Of a stretch of DNA of 39,322 nucleotides, positions 15,929-23,727 are shown piece by piece. How positions within the stretch are numbered: position 1 is the first letter of the stretch; each line of letters starts with the position of its first letter. The notes under the pieces were generated by a model. The model did no database searches. It was not told the DNA's origin and saw only the letters and a program-made list of their open reading frames with translations. This stretch comes from JAGOLU01 sp037138475 (lineage in GTDB: Bacteria; Patescibacteriota; Microgenomatia; UBA1406; GWC2-37-13), in assembly GCA_037138475.1 (NCBI GenBank), contig JBAXII010000013.1:1-39322 (forward strand), in the 5' to 3' direction. The translations under genes and the position numbers were made by a program.

Positions 15929-17787
15929 TCGACACCTCTCGTGCCATCCGCACGCTCGTGTTTAAGACCAAATCTGACGAGAGTGCATTCGTCTACGTAC
16001 GCGGAGATACGCGCCGTCTTCTCGTGATCACGTGTGCTCCCGAGTCAGCTACCCCAGAGCAGATACACCTGATGGAGCAGTTGTATGAAAAGCTGCCTCA
16101 TCTCCAGTCGATAGATGCGCTCGAGGACCTCCTGTCTCCCTTTGTAGACCTATCTCTGTCAGTCCTCGTCCACCATGGACACAAACTACTTTTGGGCACT
16201 GTCGGAACAGGAGGGATCTATCTCAAGCGTCGCGATACAGTGCTAGAGGTGGTATCTGAAGGATTCTGTGCGGAAGGTGCGGGGGAGGATGGTGATACAT
16301 TTGTAGCAGTGACTGACTCATTTCTCGATCATGTCGGCGGACTTGAAGGGCTTACGTATTATCTGACTCACTACCAACCTGAGGATGTGGTGGAGATGAT
16401 GCAGACCTATGATGAAGGTCAGACATTTGGATTTGGTATGGCCCTGTATGGCCATGAGCAGATTGTCGTGCCGCCACTCGTCAGTCCGCTTCCTGATACT
16501 GGAGTTGAAACTGCAGTAGATGATGACATATCGCTCACAGGTGATGGGGAGACACTGACCGTCGAAGAGCACATCTCTCGTGCCCCACAGTCGACAGTTG
16601 TGCCAGTACCTCGTGCCACGAGGGTGAAACAACGATTGAGCATGGCTATGCTTCGATGCCGACTCGCATGTGCTGGTATTTTGACAAAGATACGATCACT
16701 TCCTTTGAAAAAGATTGCAATCATCGGCATTCCGACACTCGCACTCATCGTGATGGCTGTGCGTGGGGGATCGAGCGTCAGAAAGCTCATGACTGACTCA
16801 CAAAAAGAGTACACCTCGTTTGCCACCTCGGTACAATCTGATCTGAAAGCTATTGAAGCTGAGGGATTCCTCGATACTTCAAAAGCCACGAGACTCTTTG
16901 ATCAGCTGGAGACAAAGATAGACAAATCGAGCGAGGAGTTTAAGCCCAAATACGCGCCGCAACTGGCAGAACTCGTCGCCTCTGTGACCAAAAAGAAAGA
17001 GGAGATGCTCAAGATCCAACATCCAGAGATCAAAGAATATTTTGACATGGTGGTTGAGCAAGCGGCAGTCACGGTGACCGATGTGGATATCGATGGAGAC
17101 AAGATCTATGTGCTCGATGGCGAGCATGGGATCATCTATATCATCGCCACACCAGTACCCTCTTACAACAAGATTGCGTCAGATAAGCTCAAGGGAGCCA
17201 CCCAAGTCGCCTCCTCTGGGGGGTATACCTATGCACTCACCAAGAGTGAAGGTATTTTTCTCATGGACGAGACCAAATCTCATCAAGTCATCGCGAAGGA
17301 TGACAAATGGGGGAGTCTCACAGACATGAAAGTGTTTAACAGTAACCTGTACCTCCTCGACGATACCAAAAAGGATATTTACAAATATGTAGCTGCAGAC
17401 ACCGAGTCTTTTCGCGAGCGCGTATCCTATCTCGCCGATGATGCAGCGGTGAACTTTACCGGTGGTACACGCCTGGTCATCGATGGATCCGTATATATCA
17501 GCAAACTTGCAGGCATCTCCAGCTATAGGTCAGGGAATAGAGTGGATTTCAAAGTCGACATCCCCAGTAGTGAGCTCAAGCTCACTGACTTTGCGACTGC
17601 CGAGGAGTCAAAGGATGTAGCAGTGCTCGATGGCACTCATGGAGTGCTGTATAGAGTCGAAAAGTCAGGCGCATTTATCTCGCAGATCCCAGATGCGAAG
17701 CTCAACGGTGCCATCGCAGTCGTCGCGTCCAAGGATCGATACTATGTGGTGAAAGGAAGCAAAGTGTATGAGGTAATGAAAAATTGA
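15925..17787 (+). CDS. PP2C-like domain, membrane helix and beta-propeller protein
   Basis: 620 residues. Residues 1-215 look like a degenerate PP2C phosphatase domain (VLVHHGHKLLLGTVGTGGIYLKR, EDGDTFVAVTDSF); the metal-binding Asp pattern is poorly kept, so catalysis is doubtful. A linker (215-255) and one membrane helix (~263-281) follow, then a helical stalk (285-370) and a C-terminal propeller-like region (375-620) with repeats such as KIYVLDGEHGIIYII, GSLTDMKVFNSNLYLLDD and DVAVLDGTHGVLYRV. It would link a cytoplasmic phosphatase-like domain to an outside propeller. Overlaps the small membrane gene by 4 bases. The stop codon lies inside a heptamer array. Confidence 0.75.
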   Translation: MIDTSRAIRTLVFKTKSDESAFVYVRGDTRRLLVITCAPESATPEQIHLMEQLYEKLPHLQSIDALEDLLSPFVDLSLSVLVHHGHKLLLGTVGTGGIYLKRRDTVLEVVSEGFCAEGAGEDGDTFVAVTDSFLDHVGGLEGLTYYLTHYQPEDVVEMMQTYDEGQTFGFGMALYGHEQIVVPPLVSPLPDTGVETAVDDDISLTGDGETLTVEEHISRAPQSTVVPVPRATRVKQRLSMAMLRCRLACAGILTKIRSLPLKKIAIIGIPTLALIVMAVRGGSSVRKLMTDSQKEYTSFATSVQSDLKAIEAEGFLDTSKATRLFDQLETKIDKSSEEFKPKYAPQLAELVASVTKKKEEMLKIQHPEIKEYFDMVVEQAAVTVTDVDIDGDKIYVLDGEHGIIYIIATPVPSYNKIASDKLKGATQVASSGGYTYALTKSEGIFLMDETKSHQVIAKDDKWGSLTDMKVFNSNLYLLDDTKKDIYKYVAADTESFRERVSYLADDAAVNFTGGTRLVIDGSVYISKLAGISSYRSGNRVDFKVDIPSSELKLTDFATAEESKDVAVLDGTHGVLYRVEKSGAFISQIPDAKLNGAIAVVASKDRYYVVKGSKVYEVMKN

Positions 17788-17838
17788 GAATGAATAATGA
17801 ATAATGAATAATGAATAATTAAGAATTGATAATTGAGA
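17783..17838. repeat. Heptamer array (ATGAATA x4 and variants) over a stop codon
   Basis: Eight 7-base units: ATTGAGA, four ATGAATA, ATTAAGA, ATTGATA, ATTGAGA. The first contains the TGA stop (17785-17787) of the 620-aa gene. Just after, at 17865-17891, three 9-base units (TCTATAAAG, TTCATAAAG, TCCGTAAAG) occur. Confidence 0.9.
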
Positions 17839-17899
17839 GCGAATAGCAAGGGGAGTTTGTACAGTCTATAAAGTTCATAAAGTCCGTAAAGTGACGAGC

Positions 17900-18262
17900 G
17901 TCAACGGAAGATTCCTTGCTGCACATGAGATTCTTCTCCCGCCACGGCGGGATCAGAATGACTTGGGTATGTCATCTTGAGCATCAGTGGAAGATTCCTT
18001 GTTGCACATGAGATTCTTCGTTTCACTCAGAATGACTTGGGTATGTCATCTTGAGCGCCAGCGAAAGATCCCTACAAGAGATCCTGAGCTATCCTGTCAT
18101 CCCTCCTCTGGACGTAGTCCGACGGACGGAGTCCGGGCGTAGTCCTGCGGGTTTACCCGCCCACGGCGGGTGGATCCTCGCGGACGCGAGGATCCAAAGG
18201 CATACGTGCTTGTACATTGGATTCGCGCGTCCCGCATGGCGGGATAAATACGGGGGAATGAC
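17900..18262. repeat. Dispersed GTCATCTTGAGC elements, tandem copies
   Basis: At least two near-identical consecutive units of about 70 bases (AAGATTCCTTG..GCACATGAGATTCTTC..CAGAATGACTTGGGTATGTC) followed by a third with GCGAAAGATCC and a complex of GC-rich inverted repeats (CCCGCCCACGGCGGG, CCTCGCGGACGCGAGG). No gene is seen in 17788-18301. Confidence 0.8.
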
Positions 18263-18301
18263 ATGGTGTTAAGAGTGCTATGGTTTTGTACTTAGATGGA
18301 T

Positions 18302-18655
18302 TTACTTGCACGTATTTCCCGTGATTGTCGGGAGACAGATCATCCACCCGCCATCCGCGGTTTGCTTCACTATATTGAGCATATTACCCGCTACCAGGCC
18401 CCATATCACCAGGACACCGATCGCCACAACGAGCGCTATGAGAGAGCTAGTGATCTGCTTTTGCGCCTCTGTGATTTTTTCTTCTGCGCCTTCTGAGGTG
18501 ATCCAGTGAAATGCACCCATGAGCATGTAGTAGAGTGCCATGAGACACATCACAAAGAAAAATGCCTTCAATCCCCAGATGAGCAGTCCCCCAAATGAGA
18601 TGTCTGCATATTTTGGGGGGGTTACCACACCGAATGATTTTTGTGCAGGATTCAT
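18302..18655 (-). CDS. Small TrbC/VirB2-like membrane protein
   Basis: 117 residues from ATG 18655. Two membrane segments (about 20-45 and 67-92) around a short charged loop, GAFHWITSEGAEEKITEAQKQI, the pattern of VirB2/TrbC-like pilins and similar small proteins abundant in CPR genomes; the last ~20 residues have two Cys (MICLP, NTCK) and may be outside. It begins 13 bases after the stop of the preceding paralogue, so the two form an operon. A role in a surface appendage or secretion channel is inferred only from family resemblance. Confidence 0.65.
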   Translation of the reverse strand: MNPAQKSFGVVTPPKYADISFGGLLIWGLKAFFFVMCLMALYYMLMGAFHWITSEGAEEKITEAQKQITSSLIALVVAIGVLVIWGLVAGNMLNIVKQTADGGWMICLPTITGNTCK

Positions 18656-18668
18656 AGATAGATAAAAA

Positions 18669-19130
18669 CTAAAAACAGATAGTACCCACATCAGTAACTG
18701 TCAGGATGATCCGAGTGACACCATATGCTACAACCACGATGACGAGTCCAATGATGGCGTTGATGATCCCTGTCTGTGCCTTTGTCAGCTCCTCGGTCAC
18801 CCCATTTGCAGTCATGTACTTGAATGATCCAAAGATGCCCATCGCCAGTGCGAGGAGGCCAGCTACCATCGTAGAAGTATTTATAAGAAATCCGTAGGTT
18901 TTACAAATTGAAGTAAAGTTACATGCGGGCTCAAAACCGCGGTCGCAGAGAGCATTTTTGCTTGGATCGCAAGCTCGTTCGCATGATTTTAAATCAGGGT
19001 ACTTGCCAGGTATATCTACAAAACATTTTTGAGTATTTGCATTGCACTCGTACCCATCCGCATTTACCTCAATATGACCAAATAGAGAAAACAGAAAAAA
19101 AAGTAGTGTTAAACAGATAATTTTTGTCAT
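18669..19130 (-). CDS. Secreted Cys-rich plus TrbC/VirB2-like membrane protein
   Basis: 153 residues. Signal peptide (1-24, cut near NADG), then a Cys-rich segment with Cys at YECNAN, QKCFVD, KSCERACD, ALCDRG, EPACNF and SICKTY, and a C-terminal pair of membrane helices around GSFKYMTANGVTEELTKAQTG, homologous in pattern to the next gene and to VirB2/TrbC-like proteins. The Cys-rich head resembles a small disulphide-knotted outside domain. A TAGACT box ends 6 bases before the ATG, with TTGCAC 18 bases further up. First gene of a two-gene operon. Confidence 0.7.
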   Translation of the reverse strand: MTKIICLTLLFFLFSLFGHIEVNADGYECNANTQKCFVDIPGKYPDLKSCERACDPSKNALCDRGFEPACNFTSICKTYGFLINTSTMVAGLLALAMGIFGSFKYMTANGVTEELTKAQTGIINAIIGLVIVVVAYGVTRIILTVTDVGTICF

Positions 19131-19363
19131 TACCTCAGTCTACACCTTTCTCCCCCCCTTGTGCAAGGGGTGCGGGAAATGTACAATGAATGCGGCTAAA
19201 GGCTAAAGGCTAAAGGCTAAAGGCTAAAGGCTAAAGGCTAAAGGCTAAAGGTTTAAGAAATAACAAGACTTAAGAATTAAGTACACAGAGTCTTTTTCAG
19301 CTCGCATTTTTATTTTATATTGTCATTCCTTAAGTCTTTAGTCTTAAATCTTAATTCCCCCCC
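19131..19363. other. Gap with promoter, heptamer arrays, no gene
   Basis: It holds the divergent promoter of the Cys-rich protein, then (GGCTAAA)8, and a further period-7 tract (TCCTTAA, GTCTTTA, GTCTTAA, ATCTTAA at 19327-19354) that ends just before the fic start. TATATT at about 19316 may be the fic -10 box. Confidence 0.6.
19194..19249. repeat. (GGCTAAA)8 perfect heptamer array
   Basis: Eight exact copies of GGCTAAA, followed by GGTTTAA. The most homogeneous of the period-7 arrays, hence probably the youngest and the most likely to vary in copy number. Confidence 0.95.
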
Positions 19364-20407
19364 ATGTACAAACCCGACTTTACCATCTCCCACAAGATCC
19401 TCAGCCAGATCGCGCGCATCGAGGCGGCTGTTGAGGTCATCAAGCACGCCCCTGTCGTGCCGCTCTGGGAGAAGGAGTTCCGTCATGATGCGATCGTGCG
19501 ACAGGTCTACCACGGCACTCATATCGAGGGCAACCAGCTGGAGCTCCAGGATGCAAAGGATATCCTGCTGGGCAAAGATGTCGTGGGGCGTCCCCGCGAT
19601 GTGCAAGAGGTCATCAACTATCGTAAGGTGATCGACATCATCGACGATGAGTATGAGCGCCAAGTGGAAAAAATCACTGAGCCACTGATCCTCAAGCTTC
19701 ACCGCACGATCGTGGAGAAAATTCTTCCTCCAGAGTCCTGTGGAGCGTATCGCACAAAGACCGTCACGATCCGCGACGCATCGACAGGCGAGATCACTTT
19801 TCGTCCTCCCGAGGCGATGCAGGTACCATTTCTCATGAACCAGTTCGTCTATTGGCTTGGCATGACGCCCAAAGACAAGATGCACCCACTCCTGAAGGCG
19901 GGCCTTGCACACCATGAGATGGTGCGCATACATCCGTTTGCAGATGGCAATGGACGCATCGCGCGCATCGTCGCGACCCTTGTCCTCGTCCTGGGTGGCT
20001 ATGATATGCGTCGATTTTTTTCACTTGAGGAGTTTTATGACAAAGATGCCGAAAGCTACTACAAAGCTCTCCAGGCCGCCTCAGCCGGCGACTATACGAC
20101 GTGGCTCGAGTACTTTACCTTTGGTGCCGCAGTCGAGTATGATCGAGTCAAAGAAAAGATACTGAAACTCTCACAAGACGTGAAACTCAAAACCAAGATG
20201 GGGGGGCGTCAGGTCTTTCTCACTGATCGTCAGATCAAGATAGTCGAGTACATCACTGATGTGGGATATATCCAAAACAAGATGTTTAGTATGCTCTTCC
20301 CGGACGTTTCAGACGACACAGTCCTGCGTGAGGTGAACGAGCTCATCGAAAAGGGCCTCATCCGCAAGGTAGGGAGTACGAAGGGTGCAAGGTATGAGAT
20401 TAATTAG
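19364..20407 (+). CDS. Fic-domain protein (probable AMPylase) with winged helix
   Basis: 347 residues. The Fic motif HPFADGNGRIAR (190-201) is intact, with the catalytic His and the phosphate-binding GNGR. An N-terminal inhibitory helix motif THIEGN (52-57) is present, so this is a self-inhibited class II Fic protein; the usual Ser/Thr four residues before the Glu is Gly, with Thr one residue later. The C-terminal ~70 residues (RQIKIVEYITDVGYIQNKM...VLREVNELIEKGLIRKVGS) form a winged helix. Fic enzymes transfer AMP (or another NMP) to a protein hydroxyl; the target is unknown. It lies between period-7 arrays; the stop is at the array edge. Confidence 0.93.
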   Translation: MYKPDFTISHKILSQIARIEAAVEVIKHAPVVPLWEKEFRHDAIVRQVYHGTHIEGNQLELQDAKDILLGKDVVGRPRDVQEVINYRKVIDIIDDEYERQVEKITEPLILKLHRTIVEKILPPESCGAYRTKTVTIRDASTGEITFRPPEAMQVPFLMNQFVYWLGMTPKDKMHPLLKAGLAHHEMVRIHPFADGNGRIARIVATLVLVLGGYDMRRFFSLEEFYDKDAESYYKALQAASAGDYTTWLEYFTFGAAVEYDRVKEKILKLSQDVKLKTKMGGRQVFLTDRQIKIVEYITDVGYIQNKMFSMLFPDVSDDTVLREVNELIEKGLIRKVGSTKGARYEIN

Positions 20408-20514
20408 AAAGACTAAAGATTTAAGACTTAAGACTAAAGGAATGACAATACAAAGGCTAAAGACTTAAAGAATCAAAATACAAAGGCTTAAGACTATAGA
20501 ATAAAGGACCTAAT
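20408..20514. repeat. Heptamer tract between fic and the four-helix-bundle gene
   Basis: Period-7 with drift: GAAAGAC, TAAAGAT, TTAAGAC, TTAAGAC, TAAAGGA and later related units (CTAAAG, CTTAAAG, CTTAAGA). It fills the whole intergenic space. Confidence 0.75.
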
Positions 20515-20877
20515 ATGAATATAAATGACAGCTCAGCAGCCCGGAAGCCAGAAGACCTCCTCATTCGCACTAAACGATTTGCCATAGATACTGCACTATT
20601 TCTAAAAAAGCAGAAAGTCACCATATACAACGACCATATTATCAAGCAACTTCTGAGATCATCAAGTTCAATAGGTGCGAACTTTTGCGAAGCAAAAGAA
20701 TCGATTACGCGAAAAGATTTCGTAAATAAAACTGCTATAAGTAAAAAAGAATCACAGGAGACCATGTATTGGCTAGACCTGCTTGTTGCAGACCTAGGTG
20801 AAGTGCCAGAAATCAAGCGCCTGCACGATGAAGCAAGGCAATTTGTCATGATCTTTGTATCTATGATTCGCAAATAA
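20515..20877 (+). CDS. Four-helix-bundle protein (23S rRNA IVS / Avd-like)
   Basis: 120 residues, all helical. The signature QLLRSSSSIGANFCEAK and the following helices with KESQETMYWLDLL match the four-helix-bundle family first found in 23S rRNA intervening sequences, also the fold of the Avd accessory proteins of diversity-generating retroelements. No reverse transcriptase is in the window, so it is probably a stand-alone member. These basic pentameric proteins bind nucleic acid. Flanked on both sides by heptamer arrays. Confidence 0.88.
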   Translation: MNINDSSAARKPEDLLIRTKRFAIDTALFLKKQKVTIYNDHIIKQLLRSSSSIGANFCEAKESITRKDFVNKTAISKKESQETMYWLDLLVADLGEVPEIKRLHDEARQFVMIFVSMIRK

Positions 20878-20901
20878 CTATATTTAGAATACTCATTTAA
20901 A

Positions 20902-20967
20902 ACTTGAATCTTATTATTTCTTAAGTCTTGAATCTTAAGTCTTTAATCTTTAGTCTTAAGTCATTTG
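20902..20967. repeat. Heptamer array upstream of the ligase gene
   Basis: About nine units: ACTTGAA, TCTTATT, ATTTCTT, AAGTCTT, GAATCTT, AAGTCTT, TAATCTT, TAGTCTT, AAGTCAT. No conventional promoter is visible between it and the ATG at 20978. Confidence 0.85.
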
Positions 20968-20977
20968 CCCTACCCCT

Positions 20978-22717
20978 ATGCTATTTAAAATACTCGCACA
21001 ATACCTTCAGCAAATCGAAAATGTATCTGCACGCCTGTCTATAACCGAGAAGCTTGCGGAGCTTTTCAAACTCTTGTCTGTCGAGGAGATGGGCATGATC
21101 CCATACCTCATCCAGGGGCGGATCGCACCTGCATATGTGGGGATTGAGTTTGGAGTGGCTGAAAAAAGCGTGATCAAGGCAGCAGCACTCGCACTGGGGC
21201 GCGATCCAAAGGACTTTGCCCGCACCGTGAGTAAGGTAGGGGATCTGGGTACCGCAATCGAATCGGAACGCGCGCAGTTCCAATCGTTTGACCAAGAGGA
21301 TCTGACGATCACGCAAGTCTTTGAGACATTTGTACAAATATCCTCCCATACAGGTGAGGGCAGTCAGGAGACCAAGGCATCACTCATAGGACTGCTTTTC
21401 ACCAAGCTCGACTCATTATCCTGTCGCTATATCGCACGCATTCCTCTCGGCCAGCTTCGCCTTGGCGCGTCTGACGTGACCATCATCGATGCGCTCTCGT
21501 GGATGCTCACCGGAGGCAAATCACTCAGACCTCAGATCGAGCGTGCCTACCAGGTCAGACCAGACCTCAGCTATATCTGTCAGACGATAAAGCGAGATGG
21601 AGTGAAAGCTCTCGAAAAGGTAGGTCCTGTCATCGGCACTCCGATCCTCATGATGCGCGCCGAGCGCCTCTCGTCAGGAGCCGAGATCATCGAAAAGCTG
21701 GGAGAGTGTGTGGTCGAGCCAAAGTATGATGGGCTGAGATTGCAGATACATATAAGTCAAAAGTCAAAAGTCAAAAGTCAAAAGTCTCCCGAGGTCCACA
21801 TCTTCACTCGTGGCCTGGAGGATGCGACGCATATGTACCCCGATATCGTGAAGGCGGTCATCGAGGAGTTGGATTGTGATGAGGCGATCATCGAAGGGGA
21901 GGCGCTCGGCTACGATCATGAGAATGATAGATTCCTCTCTTTCCAGGAGACGATCCAGCGCAAACGTAAACACGATGTAGAGGAGGCAGCGCTGCGTATC
22001 CCCCTCCGGCTCATGGCGTTTGACGTGCTGTATGTCGATGGGCAGTCATACATTGCAAAATCATTGACCGAGCGTCGCGCAAAGCTTGCGAAGCTGCTTG
22101 CAAAAAAAGCAAAGTCACCCACCATCGTTATGGCGCCAGAGACGATCACCTCAGATCCAGCGGTAGTCGAGTCACTTTTTGACACCTATGTCACCGATGG
22201 ACTTGAGGGCATCATGGCCAAAAAGCTCGCCGATCCCTACAAGCCTGGTGCACGCGAATACTCGTGGGTCAAACTCAAAAAAAGCTACAGTGAAAAGGTG
22301 AACGATACGATCGATTGTGTTGTCATGGGATTTGACCAGGGCAAGGGCAAACGCGCAGCCTTTGGGATCGGCGCGGTGCTGGTGGGTATCTACGATAGTA
22401 CAAACGAACGCTTTCTCACACTTGCCAAAATCGGCACTGGCATGACTGATGAGGAGTGGAAGCAAATCAGGGCAAAGTGCAAAGTTCAAAGTGCAAATAC
22501 CATGCCAGCAGAATACGAGGTGAAAAAAGAAGTGTATCCAGATGCGTGGGTGGAGCCCTCTATCGTGCTAGAGATCAGATGCGATGAGCTGACTGAGTCG
22601 AAGCTCCACTCATCTGGATGGAGTATGCGGTTCCCCCGACTAGAGAAGTTCCGCGATGATAAAAAGCCGACAGATGCGACGAGTTTGACTGAGATCAAGA
22701 AGATGGTGAAGAAATAA
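20978..22717 (+). CDS. lig: ATP-dependent DNA ligase (archaeal-type)
   Basis: 579 residues. N-terminal helical DNA-binding domain (1-210), then the nucleotidyltransferase core: motif I EPKYDGLRLQ with adenylated Lys249, motif III HIFTRG, motif IV EGEALGY, motif V EGIMAKKL and YSWVKLKK, and a C-terminal OB domain (KIGTGMTDEEW, VLEIRCDELT). Length and order match archaeal-type ATP-dependent ligases, rare in bacteria but found in some CPR. It seals DNA nicks using ATP. Two stretches are odd: residues 259-270 (QKSKVKSQKS) and ~499-508 (KCKVQSAN) are encoded by perfect 7-base repeat arrays, in-frame, one in the loop between motifs I and III, one in the OB domain. Confidence 0.93.
   Translation: MLFKILAQYLQQIENVSARLSITEKLAELFKLLSVEEMGMIPYLIQGRIAPAYVGIEFGVAEKSVIKAAALALGRDPKDFARTVSKVGDLGTAIESERAQFQSFDQEDLTITQVFETFVQISSHTGEGSQETKASLIGLLFTKLDSLSCRYIARIPLGQLRLGASDVTIIDALSWMLTGGKSLRPQIERAYQVRPDLSYICQTIKRDGVKALEKVGPVIGTPILMMRAERLSSGAEIIEKLGECVVEPKYDGLRLQIHISQKSKVKSQKSPEVHIFTRGLEDATHMYPDIVKAVIEELDCDEAIIEGEALGYDHENDRFLSFQETIQRKRKHDVEEAALRIPLRLMAFDVLYVDGQSYIAKSLTERRAKLAKLLAKKAKSPTIVMAPETITSDPAVVESLFDTYVTDGLEGIMAKKLADPYKPGAREYSWVKLKKSYSEKVNDTIDCVVMGFDQGKGKRAAFGIGAVLVGIYDSTNERFLTLAKIGTGMTDEEWKQIRAKCKVQSANTMPAEYEVKKEVYPDAWVEPSIVLEIRCDELTESKLHSSGWSMRFPRLEKFRDDKKPTDATSLTEIKKMVKK
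21754..21786. repeat. AAGTCAA heptamer array inside the ligase gene
   Basis: 4.7 units of AAGTCAA, in the loop between motif I and motif III of the ligase. The reading frame is kept (21-base period in protein terms: Lys/Ser/Gln/Val). Confidence 0.95.
22473..22500. repeat. CAAAGTG heptamer array inside the ligase gene
   Basis: Four units: CAAAGTG, CAAAGTT, CAAAGTG, CAAATAC, in the C-terminal OB part of the ligase, frame kept. Confidence 0.85.
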
Positions 22718-22732
22718 TTCAAATTCAACTCG

Positions 22733-22810
22733 TCTGTCATCTTGAGCGCCAAAGGACCCCTTTTGTATATCTGGCTGTCGACTGATGACTAAAGACTGAT
22801 GACTAATTCT
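22733..22810. repeat. Dispersed-element fragment and heptamer array
   Basis: A short GTCATCTTGAGCGCCAAAGG fragment of the dispersed element, then at 22776-22810 the units TGTCGAC, TGATGAC, TAAAGAC, TGATGAC, TAATTCT. The array overlaps the stop codon (22803-22805) of the minus-strand glycosyltransferase gene. Confidence 0.8.
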
Positions 22811-23699
22811 TCTCCATCTCCATAAATATTTTCTCCATGAGATTGCGGAATGCTTCGGTTGGATTTTTTTTCAGCGCTTTCTCGAGTTTGACCTTAACCT
22901 CCTTGGTAAACTGTTTTGCGTCACTTATTTTGCTTCGGAGCTCTGCAATGCGGTCATCAGTCATATGCTTGCCCTGATCGATGCCCACCAAAAAGTCTTG
23001 TCGAAATTCATCTGATGCCTCTTTGCTCTGTCTGACCTTATGCCCAAAAAGTTGACGAGCAGCGCGCAACTGATACTCGATGAAAAAGGATGCAGGCTTG
23101 TACCGCATCCGTCGACTCGAGGAGTGGACTGCCACGTCACGCTTGTAGATAATATCTGTATAGCGCGCGCACGCCATCGAGAGCTCCACATCCTCATGCA
23201 CCTTCTTATCATCAGTGCAACAGTCATGCTTTGCTTTGTCCCATAGCGCTTTGGTGAGTATCATATTGGGACCCGTCCAGAGTGTGTGTCCAAAGAGGAG
23301 TGTCGCCGCCTGCTGGTATGCCTCAAATATCTGCGCATGTTCATCCATGAGAGGTACGTCATAGTAGATGGCGCCAGTCAGCGCCTCGATCCCAGACTCC
23401 ATATAGTGGTGGATCTTTTCGATCCAGTCAGGGTTCACGATAGTGTCTGAGTCTGTCCGCGCGATGATCTCGTACTGGGCTGCTTCAAATCCCGCAGTCC
23501 GAGCTGCTGTGATGCCCTGGACTTTTTCGGTGATGACGCGCGCGCCTTTGGCGCGCGCAATCTCTGCGGTCGCATCTGTGGAGTTGTTATCTACTACGAT
23601 GATTTCGTCTGCCTTGACGGTTTGTGCATTTATCGCGTCGAGACATGCGCCAATATTCTTTGCTTCGTTGTAGGCAGGGATGACGACTGAGACTTGCAT
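22803..23699 (-). CDS. GT2 family glycosyltransferase
   Basis: 298 residues. GT-A fold: VSVVIPAYNEAKNIGACL at the N-terminus, IIVVDNNSTDAT (first Asp), RTDSDTIVNPDW containing the DxD metal site, and HEDVELSMA as the likely catalytic ED region. A charged helical C-terminus (~200-298) replaces the membrane helices of some relatives, so it is peripheral. It transfers a sugar from a nucleotide donor to an unknown envelope acceptor. A perfect TATAAT ends 6 bases before the ATG (leaderless). Single gene, convergent with ligase. Confidence 0.9.
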   Translation of the reverse strand: MQVSVVIPAYNEAKNIGACLDAINAQTVKADEIIVVDNNSTDATAEIARAKGARVITEKVQGITAARTAGFEAAQYEIIARTDSDTIVNPDWIEKIHHYMESGIEALTGAIYYDVPLMDEHAQIFEAYQQAATLLFGHTLWTGPNMILTKALWDKAKHDCCTDDKKVHEDVELSMACARYTDIIYKRDVAVHSSSRRMRYKPASFFIEYQLRAARQLFGHKVRQSKEASDEFRQDFLVGIDQGKHMTDDRIAELRSKISDAKQFTKEVKVKLEKALKKNPTEAFRNLMEKIFMEMEKN

Positions 23700-23705
23700 A
23701 GTCGT

Positions 23706-23711
23706 ATTATA
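23706..23711 (-). promoter_or_regulatory. -10 box TATAAT, leaderless promoter of the GT2 gene
   Basis: On the minus strand TATAAT, six bases (ACGACT), then ATG. The same geometry as at the GT39-like gene. Confidence 0.7.
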
Positions 23712-23727
23712 CCCGTTTGTGACCTGA

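Noticed and set aside
19194..19249. CRISPR-like array
   Set aside because: Seven-base units without spacers and no cas genes: simple tandem repeat.
20515..20877. Diversity-generating retroelement (Avd-like protein)
   Set aside because: No reverse transcriptase, template repeat or variable repeat nearby; the family also exists alone.
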